Source of the DNA: Hymenolepis diminuta
Taxonomy: Eukaryota > Platyhelminthes > Cestoda > Cyclophyllidea > Hymenolepididae
DNA length: 64,000 nt
Direction of reading: 5' to 3'
Assembly (NCBI GenBank): GCA_900708905.1
Contig: CAADRB010000028.1
Span: forward strand, 1,160,978-1,224,977
In this document: positions 12,972-25,336 of the stretch, one piece after another
How the letters are laid out: each line of letters opens with the position of its first letter
Position numbering within the stretch: the stretch's first letter is position 1
Notes under the pieces: model-generated
The model's input: only the letters and a program-made list of their open reading frames with translations
The model's database searches: none
What the model was told of the DNA's origin: nothing
Translations under genes and position numbers: made by a program

Positions 12972-14561
12972 TTTCCATTAAGGATAATTATATAAATCAA
13001 ATACAGGAGTAAAGACATGGGGAACACAACAATAAAAACATAAATAGAATCAGCCAGGCCAGCTCAGATAACACAAAATGTAATCAATCCATCCATAGGA
13101 TTTTAACTTTAATTATATATTAGAATATCTCATTCTAATGCACTTAACATGTTTCTACCACATATTTTTGTACTCCTTGCATAAAGATAAATATTAGCGT
13201 TACCATTTTAACTCCTGACATTTGTTGATAAAGAAGATGATCTTGAAGAAAAGATATTTCTATGGACAGAGCTAACTAATTATTTATGAGGTCAATAAAT
13301 TTCCCAATGAATATATGGGGGAATCACCAGGGAAAATCCGACGATTCAATTGGTAAAAAACATATAAATTGAAATATTATACATATAAATATCTGTTCTT
13401 GCTGAAAAGTTATTGACGGAATAAGACATGTCATTCATATTGCGTGTGGGGTGGCATCTGAGACGGCCACAATTTGAAATGGCACTTATACCGTAAGATA
13501 TGGTGTTTTACGTCTTCTCATTAAAAAGGAGGAAAACATTTAAAATTGTTACTTTAAAATTAGGTTAAAATTTTGGCTATTTTGCAAAAATACGCCCAAA
13601 CAAAATATTTTTTCTCAAGTCTGATTACGCTATTCACATGCTCGATCTATCCTGCTACGGTAACTTAAACATAATAGATGGAAAATTACTCACTTAATTG
13701 TAAACCTACTTGGACATTCAATATTTCCAGGATGCATAAAATCAACTTGTCTTCCGTATGAGTATCTTGATAAAATATTAACATTTACAAGGTTCGCTAG
13801 AAATGCTAGTCCCTCCTGGTAGTTAATATATCTCTAGCACTTTTTGAAAATATAACATTGTTTTTCGATAAGCATTTTCATTAGATCACCTATTATTTCT
13901 TTGACAACCCCGAAAACAAAAGAAATTACCATTATCAACTGTAGAAAAGCAAATAAAATCATTGTAGGGATCAGTCAAGTCTTAAAATTCAAGCAGAGTG
14001 TATCGACAACAATTAGGGAACGAAATCAGGGCGTCAGGATTAGCGCTAAATTTGAAATTCGAACCAGATTGAATACTATTTACATCAAGGATGCGGTCCC
14101 CTGCATGGACCATTAAGATTTTAGTAATCAAATTTCAGAATTTGCCCACAGATTTTCTAAGTGTATTCATCTTCATTAAATTCAGGTCTTATATTACCGA
14201 TTGAAAACTTTGGATATTTGGTCAATCCCTTTTAGTAAATTTTTTGCACCCGATACCCAAGATACACCCTTTTAAAACAGCTGAGCTCATTTGACTTTGC
14301 TCAAATTAAATCAACGACAATTATCATATTATTGGTCATGTAAACAAATTTAAGGTAACCGTGGTTCTCTGAAAATAATGGTAAAAGAATTGGTTCAGAT
14401 ACTCTTGTATATATTAATACAGAAGATATTGAAGCTTTATTTTACTTTACACTTTATTTGGATCTACTCTTATTTTAAACTTATACTAGGTTCGGATACA
14501 GACGTCGCAAGGTTATTCCGCTAGTGGGGTATTCAGTTTTCCCTCTTTGTGACATATCGTT
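12972..14561. promoter_or_regulatory. Shared 5' region between divergent SFXN and SLC41 genes
   Basis: This 1.6 kb stretch separates the start codons of two divergently transcribed genes, so both core promoters should lie in it. It is AT-rich. No convincing TATA box or further coding exon was identified, and a 71-codon open frame near 13901 lacks coding character. Confidence 0.4.
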
Positions 14562-17500
14562 ATGTCCGTTGACGGGGTCACATATTTCATCTCTCAAGTT
14601 TTGAGCTTTTGTATTTTATCTGGTACTGGAATGGTTCTAGCTGGAAATTATCTCGAATTGGCTCACGTAAATTTTCGGATAAATCATTGTGGAATATTAT
14701 TAGAAATCTGGATGGCTTAAATATTCTTCATTGCTCATCATGATTTCTCCATTAATTGGACTTAAAGGCAATATAGAGATGACATTTTCTTCAAGGATAT
14801 CTGCAATTGTAAGTTGATGTATTTACAAATTTTATATTATCATTTACAGGCTAATACGTTTACAGACGAAATGGGATCAGTTTTATGTCATCTTATTGCA
14901 AGTAATTTTATTCTCAGTTTTGTAAGAAGACCATTTTGATTTAAATATTAAAAGGTTCTCGCTGTAACCGGCGGAGCTGTGGTTGCCGCCTGTGGACTCC
15001 TACTTAAATCTTCTGCATTTCAATTGAAAGAAGCATTTATTTCCTTCTCTGTTGCGATTATTTCATCATCGCTGGCGGTTATTTTTATTGGTTTGGCAAT
15101 ATTTGTGTGGTTTTATAAACGAATTTTCTAGGTGTTTGTATGTTGATTGTAGTTTATCTTTGTGTGAAATATTCAATCGATCCTGATAATGTGGCAGCAC
15201 CACTCGCTGCTGCATTAGGAGATTTCTTTGTTCTTCTCATCATGATTCTTGTTGTTTGGACCATCGAATCGTGTAAGATTCATTTTATCTTTTTTCGCAA
15301 TCTCATTAACTATCTGTGTTCCCCATTTAATAATGTCTACCTTCCAAGGATAGTTTTCGAATCACCCTTTCCAGCTTACCTCGGGATGTCATGTTGTGTT
15401 GTTTTTGCTTTTGGACCAGCGCTTTCATACCTACGAGGAAGTAAAAGCGAAAACTGTTTGGCTGCGGACTATATTACCCTTATTCATTGTCTTGTCCCAC
15501 TTTTGACGGCTGTTTTACTCAGTAGGTATGTCAGTTATCATTCAAGTATTTATTTAATAAATGTATTTTACAATATTAATCTAAATGGTAAGGGATCATA
15601 TGGCGGTTATTTTACAATTGAAGAACTGGTTTATTACCGATCTCCTCAATCCGTAATGGTTAAATTCGAATTCTGAGTGAGTTTCTCCCAATAGCTGATT
15701 TAGTTAATATGGGATACCTTGTTTTCTTTGCAACTGAAGAATATAGCAACTTGATGTAATGGAGTAAGTTGAGATTATTGCATTTTTTACGCTTCACTAT
15801 TTCCTCTCAAGTTTTTTTACTGTTAATTTGCGTCTATTTGATGTCTGTTACATATTGTGGACGGTGTAGAGTACGTAGATCTAATTCCATCAGTAATCAG
15901 GGAGGAGACGTCTGCACATTTTTTAGGTGGATTTACCTGTGAAAAACGAAATGAAGCAACCATTTAGGGATGGCTATGCGGGGGAAAAACCAGCACACAT
16001 ATAATTGGAGCTACTATTATTTTAGGGTGGGAGTTACAGACAGCTGTTGAAACTTAGACCTATTTTAAGATTAAGTGTTATCACTTAAAACTCGAAACAA
16101 TTATCGAACCAGTTATTCCGTACGCCTTATCTACAGTTGTCTATCGTAATGTAGATGGTAATAAATTAAAGGCTGTTCAGAGCACTTCTTGAAGAACAAC
16201 ACTAGCATCGTACAGCTGGAGACAAATGAGTGTTAAATCTCTAATAGGAAAAAGCCACACAATTACAAAAACTAAAATTAAATCTATGAGCAGGTCTTCA
16301 CAGACAAGATGATATATTAATGAAAGATGTGCATCTAACTCTGCACATGACAAAGATTTGATTAAGACTACTTTAGGCGGATGCTAAATAGGTGTTCGGT
16401 AAAAGTTGGCTAATGATTTCTACAAAGAATTCCATTCCTCGCGTTATTGAATAACCATCACAACTAAAGGGTGTACGTATATTATGTGTATACGGTTCCG
16501 GTGCCATCAACTCTTCGCAAATAAAAGTGAGATTAGAAGGCATTGGCGGATTGATCACAAACCCAAAGATGATGTGTCAACTAGTAGACCTCTTTATCCA
16601 GTGGATGGATGCTGCCGGAATAATGTGAAAAAAGGGATGGCTCGGAAATAATTGGAAACCTTGTTATCCACATTTTGTCTACGAAGCTGATGTTAAAAAA
16701 GAATAGATCTGAAGAACTTCAGCTTGAAATAGCAGTTGACCTGATAATTCTGGAGCTCAGATGAATTAGGATTCTCCTGATTCCTTGACTTTCATTTCTA
16801 CAACCTAACCTGCAATTCCTTTTATACTGTAAACATACTTCCCCTTTATGGCTTTTTGCCTCCTATGGGTGAAGAAAAATGCAGATTAGGTATATCATCA
16901 AAAGGACCGGAGGGGAGGGGACATGAAAAGGGTAGAATGTTGTCATGCCACTGGAGAAATTGATTCTGGACTTGACACTTTCAAATAAATGCCAATGAAT
17001 GTGTTTATCCTGTACGTTATCCTTGCATTTTTATAAATCTTTCAGTGCCCAGTTAAAACAGTATTTCACAATCGTTTGTTGGACTGAATAAAATCCATTA
17101 ACGTTGGATTCTGTCTCGACCTTTATTCGATTTTGGCCATCATTTGCCTTTTTATTAGAACAAATCTTTGACTGCAAGCATCGCTGACGCGTTTTTTATT
17201 ATCGGAGTCTTGTCTAGAACTTTAAACATTTCATGTGAATTATGATCCAGTTTAAAGACATCAATCAATGCCCGACAACCAGGATACATGGGAAACCCAG
17301 CTAAACATTTACTCTACAGCAGTCGACGTTCACTACAAGGTGATAGGGAATGAGTGACACTGCTCTATTAATAAGCCCATGCTCCTACCTTTACATGTGT
17401 CCTAACTTATTTCAGTAATATAGGACCGCAACTTCTGAGCTTTATATCTGTTAGTCAAACCCATTTTGAATATTTTGATAAATTCCTAACAATGTAAATT

Positions 17501-20500
17501 CCTTAAATTCAGGTTGATTTACTTACAATATATTTTTTATTTGGTAGTGTAAGTGGATGGATACTAGCTTCCTATGTCAATCTTCTCCCAAGTTTACCTC
17601 GTCTGCAGCCTCCAATTAATGGTATGATCTGTTTCCAATCACTGAAGTCAATCTCTGCACACTTATTCGTGTTTGTATTTTCTGTTCCGCTTTGCAGTCG
17701 ATTGCGGTATAGTTTTTTTCCCCAATCCACATGCCTATTACTAACCTTATGTAGTCATTAGACTGAATCATGTAACGTTTTTTTCCGAATAGGGGTAGGC
17801 GGAAATCTTGCTTCAATTCTCATCAGTCGAATGACAACCCGTTTGAGCATTGTTTCTAAACCGATGATCACAGAAAATATTGTCAATCAGATTAATGCTG
17901 CAACTCCGTTCTCGTGTTTTCATTCAGTCGGAAAGGAGCACAGTTGTAAGTGATCATGTTATTGTTTTCCGGCACTTTTGAGTAAGTGATCGTAATTTTG
18001 TTTGAGCCTTTTTCCCTTTTTCCCATTATACGGTGGAACTGGAAAGAGGCACTTTTTATCAGTGCTTTCCACCTATAGGTTGTGCGCTATTTGCATCATA
18101 TTCTTATCTTTAACACGCTCGCTTCATTCTGAATAATTTCTAACTGCATGAGTTTCTCTATCTTCATCAAAATGATATGAAGCTACTTCCGGATTTAGAG
18201 GAAATTTTAAAAACTGGATCTCGTCATAATGCCTTTTAAATCTTAATTAGAGTCAACTGTCATTTCGTTGCTCTAGTCTGATTAATATGTTTTAAAGTTA
18301 GTTTATAGTACGAAAAATTGGGCAGAGAATTTGAATAAGATCAGATGAAATTTGAAGTAAGACCTTCATTAGTAGGAATATCATAAAATGAATGGGCAAT
18401 GTCTCTTTTAGGGTGCACCGGTTTATCTATTCCTTGCGAATCAAAGTACGGTTTTCTTGTTCATGCAAGTATTCTATTCTATCTGTCGAAGATCTTAATA
18501 GTTCTGAAAATTAATAAGGTCAGCATTTCTAGGTTGTTATGCCACCGACACGCTTGACGATTTAGTGCAAAAGGTCAATCATTTAAAATGCCAGCTTAGA
18601 AATTCGTCGGAGTCTGTTATCCGATAGCCAAGGTCTTAGTTGCTTTTCTACAATAATTATTCATATTAATGTTATTGTCGGCATTTTGTCTTTTTCATTT
18701 ACAGGGCTCGTATTTAAAGAGAAGATTAGTTTTCAAGAATGTGCATTTCAGTGCGATTTCATTTTTATTTCACGTCCTGCATGCGTTCAGTGTCCGTTTA
18801 ATTCGTCTCATTGCATTTCGTTCCTTCCGTTGCTTTTTACACCGAACACTTCATCAATGAAATGGAAGAATATCACCACATCACTCAGTATTATTTAATA
18901 TCTTTTAACGTACTACTTTTGAAACCAAAAAAAATACGTAGGCATTGTTTCAGAACTGATGATGTGAATATAAAGGACCAGGACCATGCAATCCTCGAAA
19001 TACCCCTAAAATATAGTACTGGATAGGGTACTGACAAAACTCACCGAAGGTATTAAAGATCAGTGTAGGTTTTATAAGCATGTATTGGTCGGAGTTCGCC
19101 GAACTTGTAAACTGAAATCATTGATTTGGATGGTGCGTGGGTGTTATTATCACATTCAATCGTGATCATTATATATGGGTAAGAATATCAATTCCTCTGT
19201 ACTCATTAACACCTATTACCTTTTTCAAAGATTCATTTGCATTTTCCGTTTGTCACTTTCAGAGTATTTACTACTCAACTGTTTTCTTTGAACTTCCTAT
19301 TATAAATTACATTTGATATGATCTTTCAATTCCTCTTATGGCACAGCGTTTAACGTGCTTGTCTGCAAAATCGGAGGTCACGGTTTCGATGCCCATCGAT
19401 GCACACCCAGCGAGAGGAGCGGTTATCCGCACTGATTAAGCCTGGCTGATAATGAGGGTGGCAGAATTCCAATTACTCACCTTCATGATGCTACCATTCT
19501 ACATGAGATATGTGTTTGAATAAAGCTTTCCTAAAGAGGCCTGAGATTTCTGAACTTGCGATTCCTATGATATTCTTAAGCGCGTTTCTTTTTTATCATA
19601 ACCACTATGTGTTTTAAAATTTCACATATCTAAAGTATATGTGAAATTCGAGTATGGTGAAGATCATTTACGCAATTATTGTATTCTTTCCCATTTTAAT
19701 TCTTAATTTCTTTTAAATCCAATGCTTGTGAAAATACTTTATTCCCGATCGTAATTGATTCTCTGTATTCATCTAACTGTGTTTCTTCAAACTCAAGTAT
19801 AATTGTTCCCTTCTTTGTTGTTCCCTTTGTAGCGCCTGAGGGTAGTGTGACTCGTTCAGACAGTGACGAGGATGGGACGTTAGAGAGATCCAGGCCAGTG
19901 GGCAGCCTAAAGGCAACCGAAATGGCTGTAACTCAAGCGATTTCGGACTCAAATACTTCAACATGTGGTCTACTTACTCTCTGCCTGCCACTACATTCCA
20001 TGCTCCTTGTTATCAATTATATTGTCTCTTCCCTCTTTCATGAATCTTCGGGCTCGAACGCTTTCTCAATTTCTGTCATTCTTGCTTATCTGGCTGCTGG
20101 ATTTTTGCAGGTTTGTTATTTGAACGATTACAAGCGAATTATCTTAATATGTAAAGACAGTATTTTAGGACACTTATTGAACAAAAGTTGCCGCTCCTAG
20201 CTATGCTTTTCGTCCTCTTAGCGTATTTTTATAGTTCAGTTGGACTTAATAAATAAAGTGAAAATACACTAAGAGTGAAATTCGAGAAAATTTTTTTGTT
20301 ATGACCTTATCAGCCTCCCAAAATGGTCTACAAAAGCCAGAACTCAACAATAACAAGTAACCACCTTGGTGGTAGGGTTTATTTCAGACTTATGCGGGGC
20401 AACGACCCTGCAACTTAGCACATTTTAACAAATATGCAAATTTTATAAAAATCAACAATAGATTGTTAATTTAATTTTTCTTGGTAAAAATAATATATTT

Positions 20501-23500
20501 ATATTCGACAGTTTTCATGGCGTAAGTACAGATTTGTCACAATAACACCTCATTTATTACGACAAGGCAAAATAATAATTTTTCATCGAAGTAAGACAGG
20601 TGGGTTAAGGAGAGGTGAGTCCGAGCATAAAGTTAGGTTAATAAATGGAATATCACTTCATTTGATTTTTGAATTCATGCTATTTACGTTTAATTTTATG
20701 GGGATAATTTATTACTTAATGTTCTCAGGCCTAAATTTTGGGATCTATTCCTCGTTTTCCTTAGGGAATTCATGCTTGTAGCGTTTTGAGCTTATTGACC
20801 ATTTTATAAATTTAGATGGCTAGCCATACCATTTCAGATAAGTTATTTCCTCTAGTAGTGAAGATGCTGGCAGATTGAATCGGGTTAACATGATTTGTGA
20901 ACAAGACAGTGTAACAATTTCTCCATTTTTACATCTAATTGTGATTAATCTTCAACTTTACAAGTAATTTTTCCTCCTATTTATTGATGGAATCAATGCA
21001 GGGTCGGCTAAAATCAAGAAGTTATGTTAGGTGCCAACTTAAAATTGTTGAGATGTCAACTCATTTAAGTAGCTGCTAGAAATTAAGAAATATGTATACA
21101 TATGCTCAATGAACACTTTCACTCATGTACCACTGACGGTGTCTGCAAATAAAGACCATTTACAAGAGATTTTGGTTTGAAAATTGTGGAGATCAAATAT
21201 TCAGCGTCGTATTTTTTCGTCATTGCATATTACACAACTGTGAAATGTATATTCTAGGTGAAAGTACGAACATTTGGGATGAAGAAGTGGTGTTTTGCCT
21301 ACGAATATGTTCAGATTATTACTTCGTCGATTCCAGTCGGCCAACTACACTGGTTAAGTCTAGCTAATATAGAGAGTGGTAGATTCGAGTCTGTAGCGGA
21401 TGCTGCATCAATATGTCTTCTTGCTACACTTAAGTAATCCTCCTAAGCAGTTCAAATAGCCTCTAGCTGAGTCCTCTATTATCAATTTACTTCCAAATTA
21501 GCTAGGCTATACCCAAAGTGGTAAGAACCAGAAAGATGCTGCGTGGAGAGGATTTGTTGATCCTTCCCTGTTTCTATGAGTCAAAGGCTTAGTCATTAAG
21601 TACAAAACCATGCTAGGCTTCAGAGATCTTGATTGTTGGTTGGTTGAGGAGGTCTCTGCACACACGTCCGCGCTTGTTCTCAACGCGACCGGTTACATAC
21701 CGCACTTCCCAGAAAGTTCTAGTGCACGTGATTCAATCAGTGACTTGTAAACCCACAAGTCACTTTCGTGAAAGCTCTATGATGCCCAGGATGAGCGTTG
21801 GAAAACGCTTTCTTAAATGAGCTTTTGAATTTATTAGTACGTTGATTTACTAATAAAGTAAGAAATAATGTCAAGGAAGCCGCTTTTCATTTGTTCATAT
21901 ATGAGAGAAATATGATTGACAGTCTTTTGAGAGGGAAAAAGTACTATTTTTTAAACAAACGAATACATTTGATGTGATCATACTATTTACTTTCATTTAT
22001 CCCTTTTCCTCCCATTGTCAAGAATTCGGGAGGTCAGTAAGCCCTGAGACCTAATTATCTCGACCTCAGTGATGCTTGAAGTGCTTGATCCTACTATAAC
22101 CTGACCTGATCTGTGGATAACCATCGTGCGTCCTCGAAATAAGCTAATTAAGCGGTCCTCGAATGAGCGTTGCAAAAGCTCAGCTTCCCCACTGGAAACC
22201 TTCCACCTGTTCACACTATTCCTCCTATATGAGGCTATATAAAACCTTTTTACGCCATACACACACACATTGTCAATTATCGGCCCTTTCGCAGCAAGCT
22301 CTAGTTTTTTTCTAATTCATCTTGAATTTGTGATCCCTCACTCATGTACTTGCATACTTCATGCATACTTCATGCTTTGCCGATGCACTAGGTATCTAGT
22401 AAAGTTGTGAATATTAGTGTTTATGTATTTGGTCTTTCTATTTCTTTTATGATACTGGCTTATGAAGGAACAATCGAACCAGCTAGTAAGAAATGCAGTC
22501 CTTGAATGAAATTTCCTATTTTTACGTTAGCTGAAAGTAATTTTAATAAAGAAAATAGCAAATATGGTCTAATTCAACATATTAGATCATATTCAGAACG
22601 GTCCCCCATTTGAATACACATCCTCTTTTTTATCGTTGCCTTTTTTATAAACTTTAATGATATAATTCTAACCCACTATATTAAATGCGGTGACGCGAAT
22701 AAACGAACAAATTTTTTGGGAATGTAACGTATTTTCCCAATTCTTTATGTATCAACATTTTCTATAGCCGGTAATGAGTCTAAGCTCCATCCTAGAGCAT
22801 TCGTATTAATCTTACTCTCTATCTGTAAATTTCATACATCTTTTTACTAGCATGTAAATTCGGTTTAGCATAAGTGACGTAATGGTCAACGTGCATGTAT
22901 ATCAAGTCAGAGGTCTATGCTCGTAGAAGCACATCCAGGGAAACGAATTAACAACCGTGCCGGTTAATGTTGGTCAACAGGAAAAGTGGTAGAATGTGAG
23001 GATCTCACAAGACCATCTCCAGAATATTAACGAACTGTCTTCTCTTTGCCCAGGCGAAGTGTTGAATAATGTTGCCCTCTATAGTTTTGGCAAGTTTAGC
23101 ACTATTATATAACAACTGACCAGTTGGTGGAGTAGACAACTAGACTAGTGCAAAGAGTGGAAGCTTTGCATCAACATAATACAAAATAGAAGAAAAGCAC
23201 AGGGTGTGATTGAATGCTTGTAATAAGAAAACGAGAAGACGGAGAGGAAAGACATACAAACAAGGAAAAGAAGAGTTATAAGTAGAATGGAAAAACAAGG
23301 AATATGCACATTCGAAATTCTAACCAAATCTATAAACAACTGAAGAAAATGGCCGATGATGAGTACGCCACAGGGCTTTATGTCAGTTTGACGATATGGT
23401 GACTTTGTGTGCAACAAATACTTATTCAATAAGTGAATTAAATATCAGTCTTGGTGGCGGCCTACACATGGATAGTTGCCAGAGAGAATAAGCATGATAT

Positions 23501-23775
23501 CCACTCCCATCTCAGTTTATTTGTATCTGGTTTACCATTTTGATTAATTCTCTCCGCAGGTCTTTGTGCTGCTCCTGTTCGCCCGAATGTTGGTTCTACG
23601 ACGTTGGTTGAGTTTAGCCAGACACCAGCAACAGCAAGTTTCCGCCAACACCCGTGTAAGTGCAGGAGGATTAGCAGCTCTGGATTTGACAGGTATCGCC
23701 GTCACCACAGGACTTGGGGATTTTGTAGGCACTGCTTTTCTCGCTACCTTCCTGCGTTTTGCTGAGAGCTCTTGA
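14562..23775 (+). CDS. SLC41 / MgtE-like magnesium transporter
   Basis: Mg2+ transporter of the solute carrier 41 family, expected in plasma or organelle membranes. Ten model exons: 14562-14666, 14704-14808, 14850-14921, 14955-15090, 15132-15272, 15375-15525, 17548-17621, 17793-17945, 19833-20110, 23560-23775, giving 476 aa (human SLC41A1 is 513). The two MgtE-type repeats are plain: GLKGNIEMTFSSRIS with DPDNVAAPLAAALGD in the first half, and PPINGVGGNLASILISRMTT with DLTGIAVTTGLGDFVGT in the second. The acidic residues of these loops line the ion path in the family. A hydrophilic, acidic loop (SVTRSDSDEDGTLERSR) precedes the second-half helices. The start ATG follows an in-frame TGA and sits just before helix 1, so a short upstream exon may be missing. 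Introns 1, 3 and 4 are only 37, 33 and 41 nt, while the last is 3.4 kb and repeat-filled. Whether this is the A1, A2 or A3 type is not resolvable. Confidence 0.93.
19340..19545 (+). repeat. tRNA-derived SINE, copy 1 (most complete)
   Basis: The head reads GGCACAGCGTTTAACGTG, a box-A-like element, then GTCTGCAAAATCGGAGGTCACGG and GGTTTCGATGCC, a box-B-like element with one inserted base. The GCA in the loop position suggests a tRNA-Cys-like ancestor. A tRNA-unrelated body follows (GGTGGCAGAATTC), then a tail ending GCTTTCCTAAAGAGGCCTGAG. It lies in the intron between exons 8 and 9 of the SLC41 gene. Confidence 0.7.
19618..19648. repeat. Perfect inverted repeat, 12-bp arms with 7-nt loop
   Basis: AATTTCACATAT and its exact reverse complement flank CTAAAGT, within the SLC41 intron about 70 bases after a SINE. 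It could form a hairpin or be the remnant of a small inverted-repeat element. Confidence 0.7.
21739..21764. repeat. Perfect inverted repeat, 10-bp arms with 6-nt loop
   Basis: AGTGACTTGT, loop AAACCC, then ACAAGTCACT. It sits just before a SINE-like tail (about 21775-21832) within the SLC41 intron. Confidence 0.65.
21775..21832 (+). repeat. SINE 3' tail fragment
   Basis: GATGCCCAGGATGAGCG followed by GAAAACGCTTTCTTAAATGAGCTT matches the tail of the SINE copies at 19340 and 24571 in order and spacing. The tRNA-like head is not recognisable here. Confidence 0.45.
22045..22340 (+). mobile_element. LTR-like repeat copy A (truncated solo LTR or TRIM)
   Basis: Starting at TGAGACCTAATTATCTCGAC, this stretch is closely similar to the repeat at 26736, including the shared words AATAAGCTAATTAAGCGGTC and CTCAGCTTCCCCAC. 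A TATA-like TATATAAAA lies at 22236-22244, followed by an A/C-rich stretch (ACACACACAC), a promoter-like layout expected of an LTR U3/R region. The 3' half diverges and no primer-binding-like site is found, so the copy is incomplete. Confidence 0.55.
22873..23010 (+). repeat. tRNA-derived SINE, degenerate copy 2
   Basis: TGACGTAATGGTCAACGTG, CAAGTCAGAGGTC, CATCCAG and AAGTGGTAGAAT occur in the order and spacing of the better-preserved copies at 19340 and 42433. It lies in the last SLC41 intron. Confidence 0.45.
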
Positions 23776-24570
23776 GTGGACTCATTTTGTGTTCCATGTT
23801 TTTATGTACGGATAATTAATGTGTGGAGGTGCAAAATGTCTCTCGCTCTTCCTGATTTAAATTATGTACTGTTCAGTACGTGTCTTAGTGATATTTGTGA
23901 CAAATGCACTGCTCTTAACTTGGACTTTTATAATAAATTTTATGTTAGCTAAAGCTTGTACAATAATTGGGGTTTCAGAACATGCTTTTTGTACTATTTA
24001 TTTCCTATGACAAAACAAAGAAGAACTTTAACAACTTGTAATCATGGGAAAATATCCAAGCATGTACGAAAATAGCTCAATTTTAAGAGAGGGTAGTCAC
24101 AAGGTCCCTACTTCATCCAGGCTCTGGGATTTTAAGGTTTTTATTTCAATTTGATAAGATTTGCCTCATCTTATCGTCATCTTCGTATGGAAAATCTAGA
24201 TGACATGATTTTATTTGATGTAGCTGTCCTTTGTGTCCTATTTAAAATATTGAACATTTTGTACTGTAAATAATTGCATTTCCTGGTCGAATTTTTTTTG
24301 AGCCGCCTTAATTAGATAAGTAGGTCTTCTCATGAATTTACCTTGGTTAGCCAATGTGATCTAGAAATATCTTAAAAAGGTCACACATTTAGATGAACAT
24401 TAATTTAGGGGATTTTTAAAAGGATATATGGGCTACTTGGACTTGCGGTCACATAGAACAACGCTTTTAATTAGCACTACTTGTATGTGAGGCGCGAAAT
24501 AATATAGTCTCTATGATTCAGGGTGCTTAGTAATGTTATCGTTTTATTACCACCTTTATACTGATCGTGT
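23776..24570. other. 3' flank of the SLC41 gene
   Basis: The first 160 bases are the likely 3' UTR, ending at AATAAA (23932). The rest is AT-rich intergenic sequence with nothing recognisable until the SINE at 24571. Confidence 0.5.
23932..23937 (+). terminator. Polyadenylation signal AATAAA of the SLC41 gene
   Basis: A canonical AATAAA lies 157 bases beyond the SLC41 stop codon, within TTATAATAAATTTTATG. Confidence 0.6.
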
Positions 24571-24783
24571 TGATGGTGCAGCGGTTAACGTGATCATCTG
24601 CAAAGTCAGATACCATGGGTACGATAATCATCCAGTGAGTAAAATGATAAAATCACCGTGGTTAATTCTAAATAAACAAGCGTAGTTGCAGAATTCAAGT
24701 GTCTCGTTAGAAAGGCTCCAAAATGCAACCTCTCTACCCAAGATAAGTATCGAAAAATGCTTTCCTAAATGGGCTTGGGAATT
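24571..24783 (+). repeat. tRNA-derived SINE, copy 3
   Basis: The head is TGGTGCAGCGGTTAACGTG, then ATCATCTGCAAAGTCAG, with CATCCAGTGAGT, and a tail GCTTTCCTAAATGGGCTTGG. Head and tail match copy 1. It stops about a dozen bases before the mariner element begins. Confidence 0.65.
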
Positions 24784-24822
24784 TTAATGGCATAATAACA
24801 CATGGGTTGAAAAGTCCCGGGC

Positions 24823-25336
24823 CTAATAAAGAAAACAGTTTTTTGGTTCAAAATAGCTTAATTCATCAACGTAATCTCCATCAAGAACAACCCAATCATT
24901 CCAGCGTCGCTCTAACATTTCAATACCACTTTTGTAGAACGATTTATCTTTTGCCTCAAAATAGGCCTCAGTTTCAGCGATAACCTCTTCAAGTTCAATT
25001 CATGTAGTTTTGCCATTGTTTTGATTGACTTGTGAAACGGTGCGTTGTCTTGATGAAACAAAATTTTTTCTTTGCCATATGCGGTCGTTTCTTTGCAATT
25101 TCGGCCTTCAAACGCTCCAATAACGCTAAATAATATTCACTGTTAATGATATTTCCTTTCTCAAGATAGTCGATGAATATTACACCANGCACATCCCAAA
25201 ATACCGAGGCCATAACCTTTCCAGCCGATTGTTGTGCTTTCGGGCGCTTCAGACGAAGTTTACCAGTTGCTATCCACTCAGATGATTCCGGAGTGAAGTG
25301 ATGGATCCATGTTTCATCCATTGTCACATATCGACG
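24823..25336 (-). pseudogene. Mariner transposase, broken C-terminal part
   Basis: Reading from the gap edge, the frame shows the first catalytic-triad region TMDETWIHHF, then SAGKVMASVFWDV, FIDYLEKG and KKRPHMAKKK, typical of mariner transposases (DDE/D). Near 25070 the frame slips by one base: the second catalytic motif (HQDNAP-like) is present but in another frame. The segment that should carry the third catalytic Asp (PPYSPDLAPSD region) is missing. A third in-frame piece resumes with EEVIAETEAYF and runs through GIEMLERRW to a stop at 24823. The N-terminus lies in the gap, with a few codons possibly at 25866-25945. It cannot encode an active enzyme as it stands. Confidence 0.85.

Larger units (their letters stand above)
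20111..23559 (+). other. Long last intron of the SLC41 gene
   Basis: The 3.45-kb intron begins at GTTTGTT after exon 9 and ends at CTCTCCGCAG before exon 10. Besides the annotated repeats (SINE tail near 21775, hairpin at 21739, LTR-like copy at 22045, SINE at 22873) it holds AT-rich sequence with no supported exon. Confidence 0.6.

Noticed and set aside
18669..19026. Overlapping frames in an SLC41 intron
   Set aside because: Phe/His/Arg-rich, with no splice consensus and no similarity to the transporter; the exon before ends at 17945 and the next starts at 19833.
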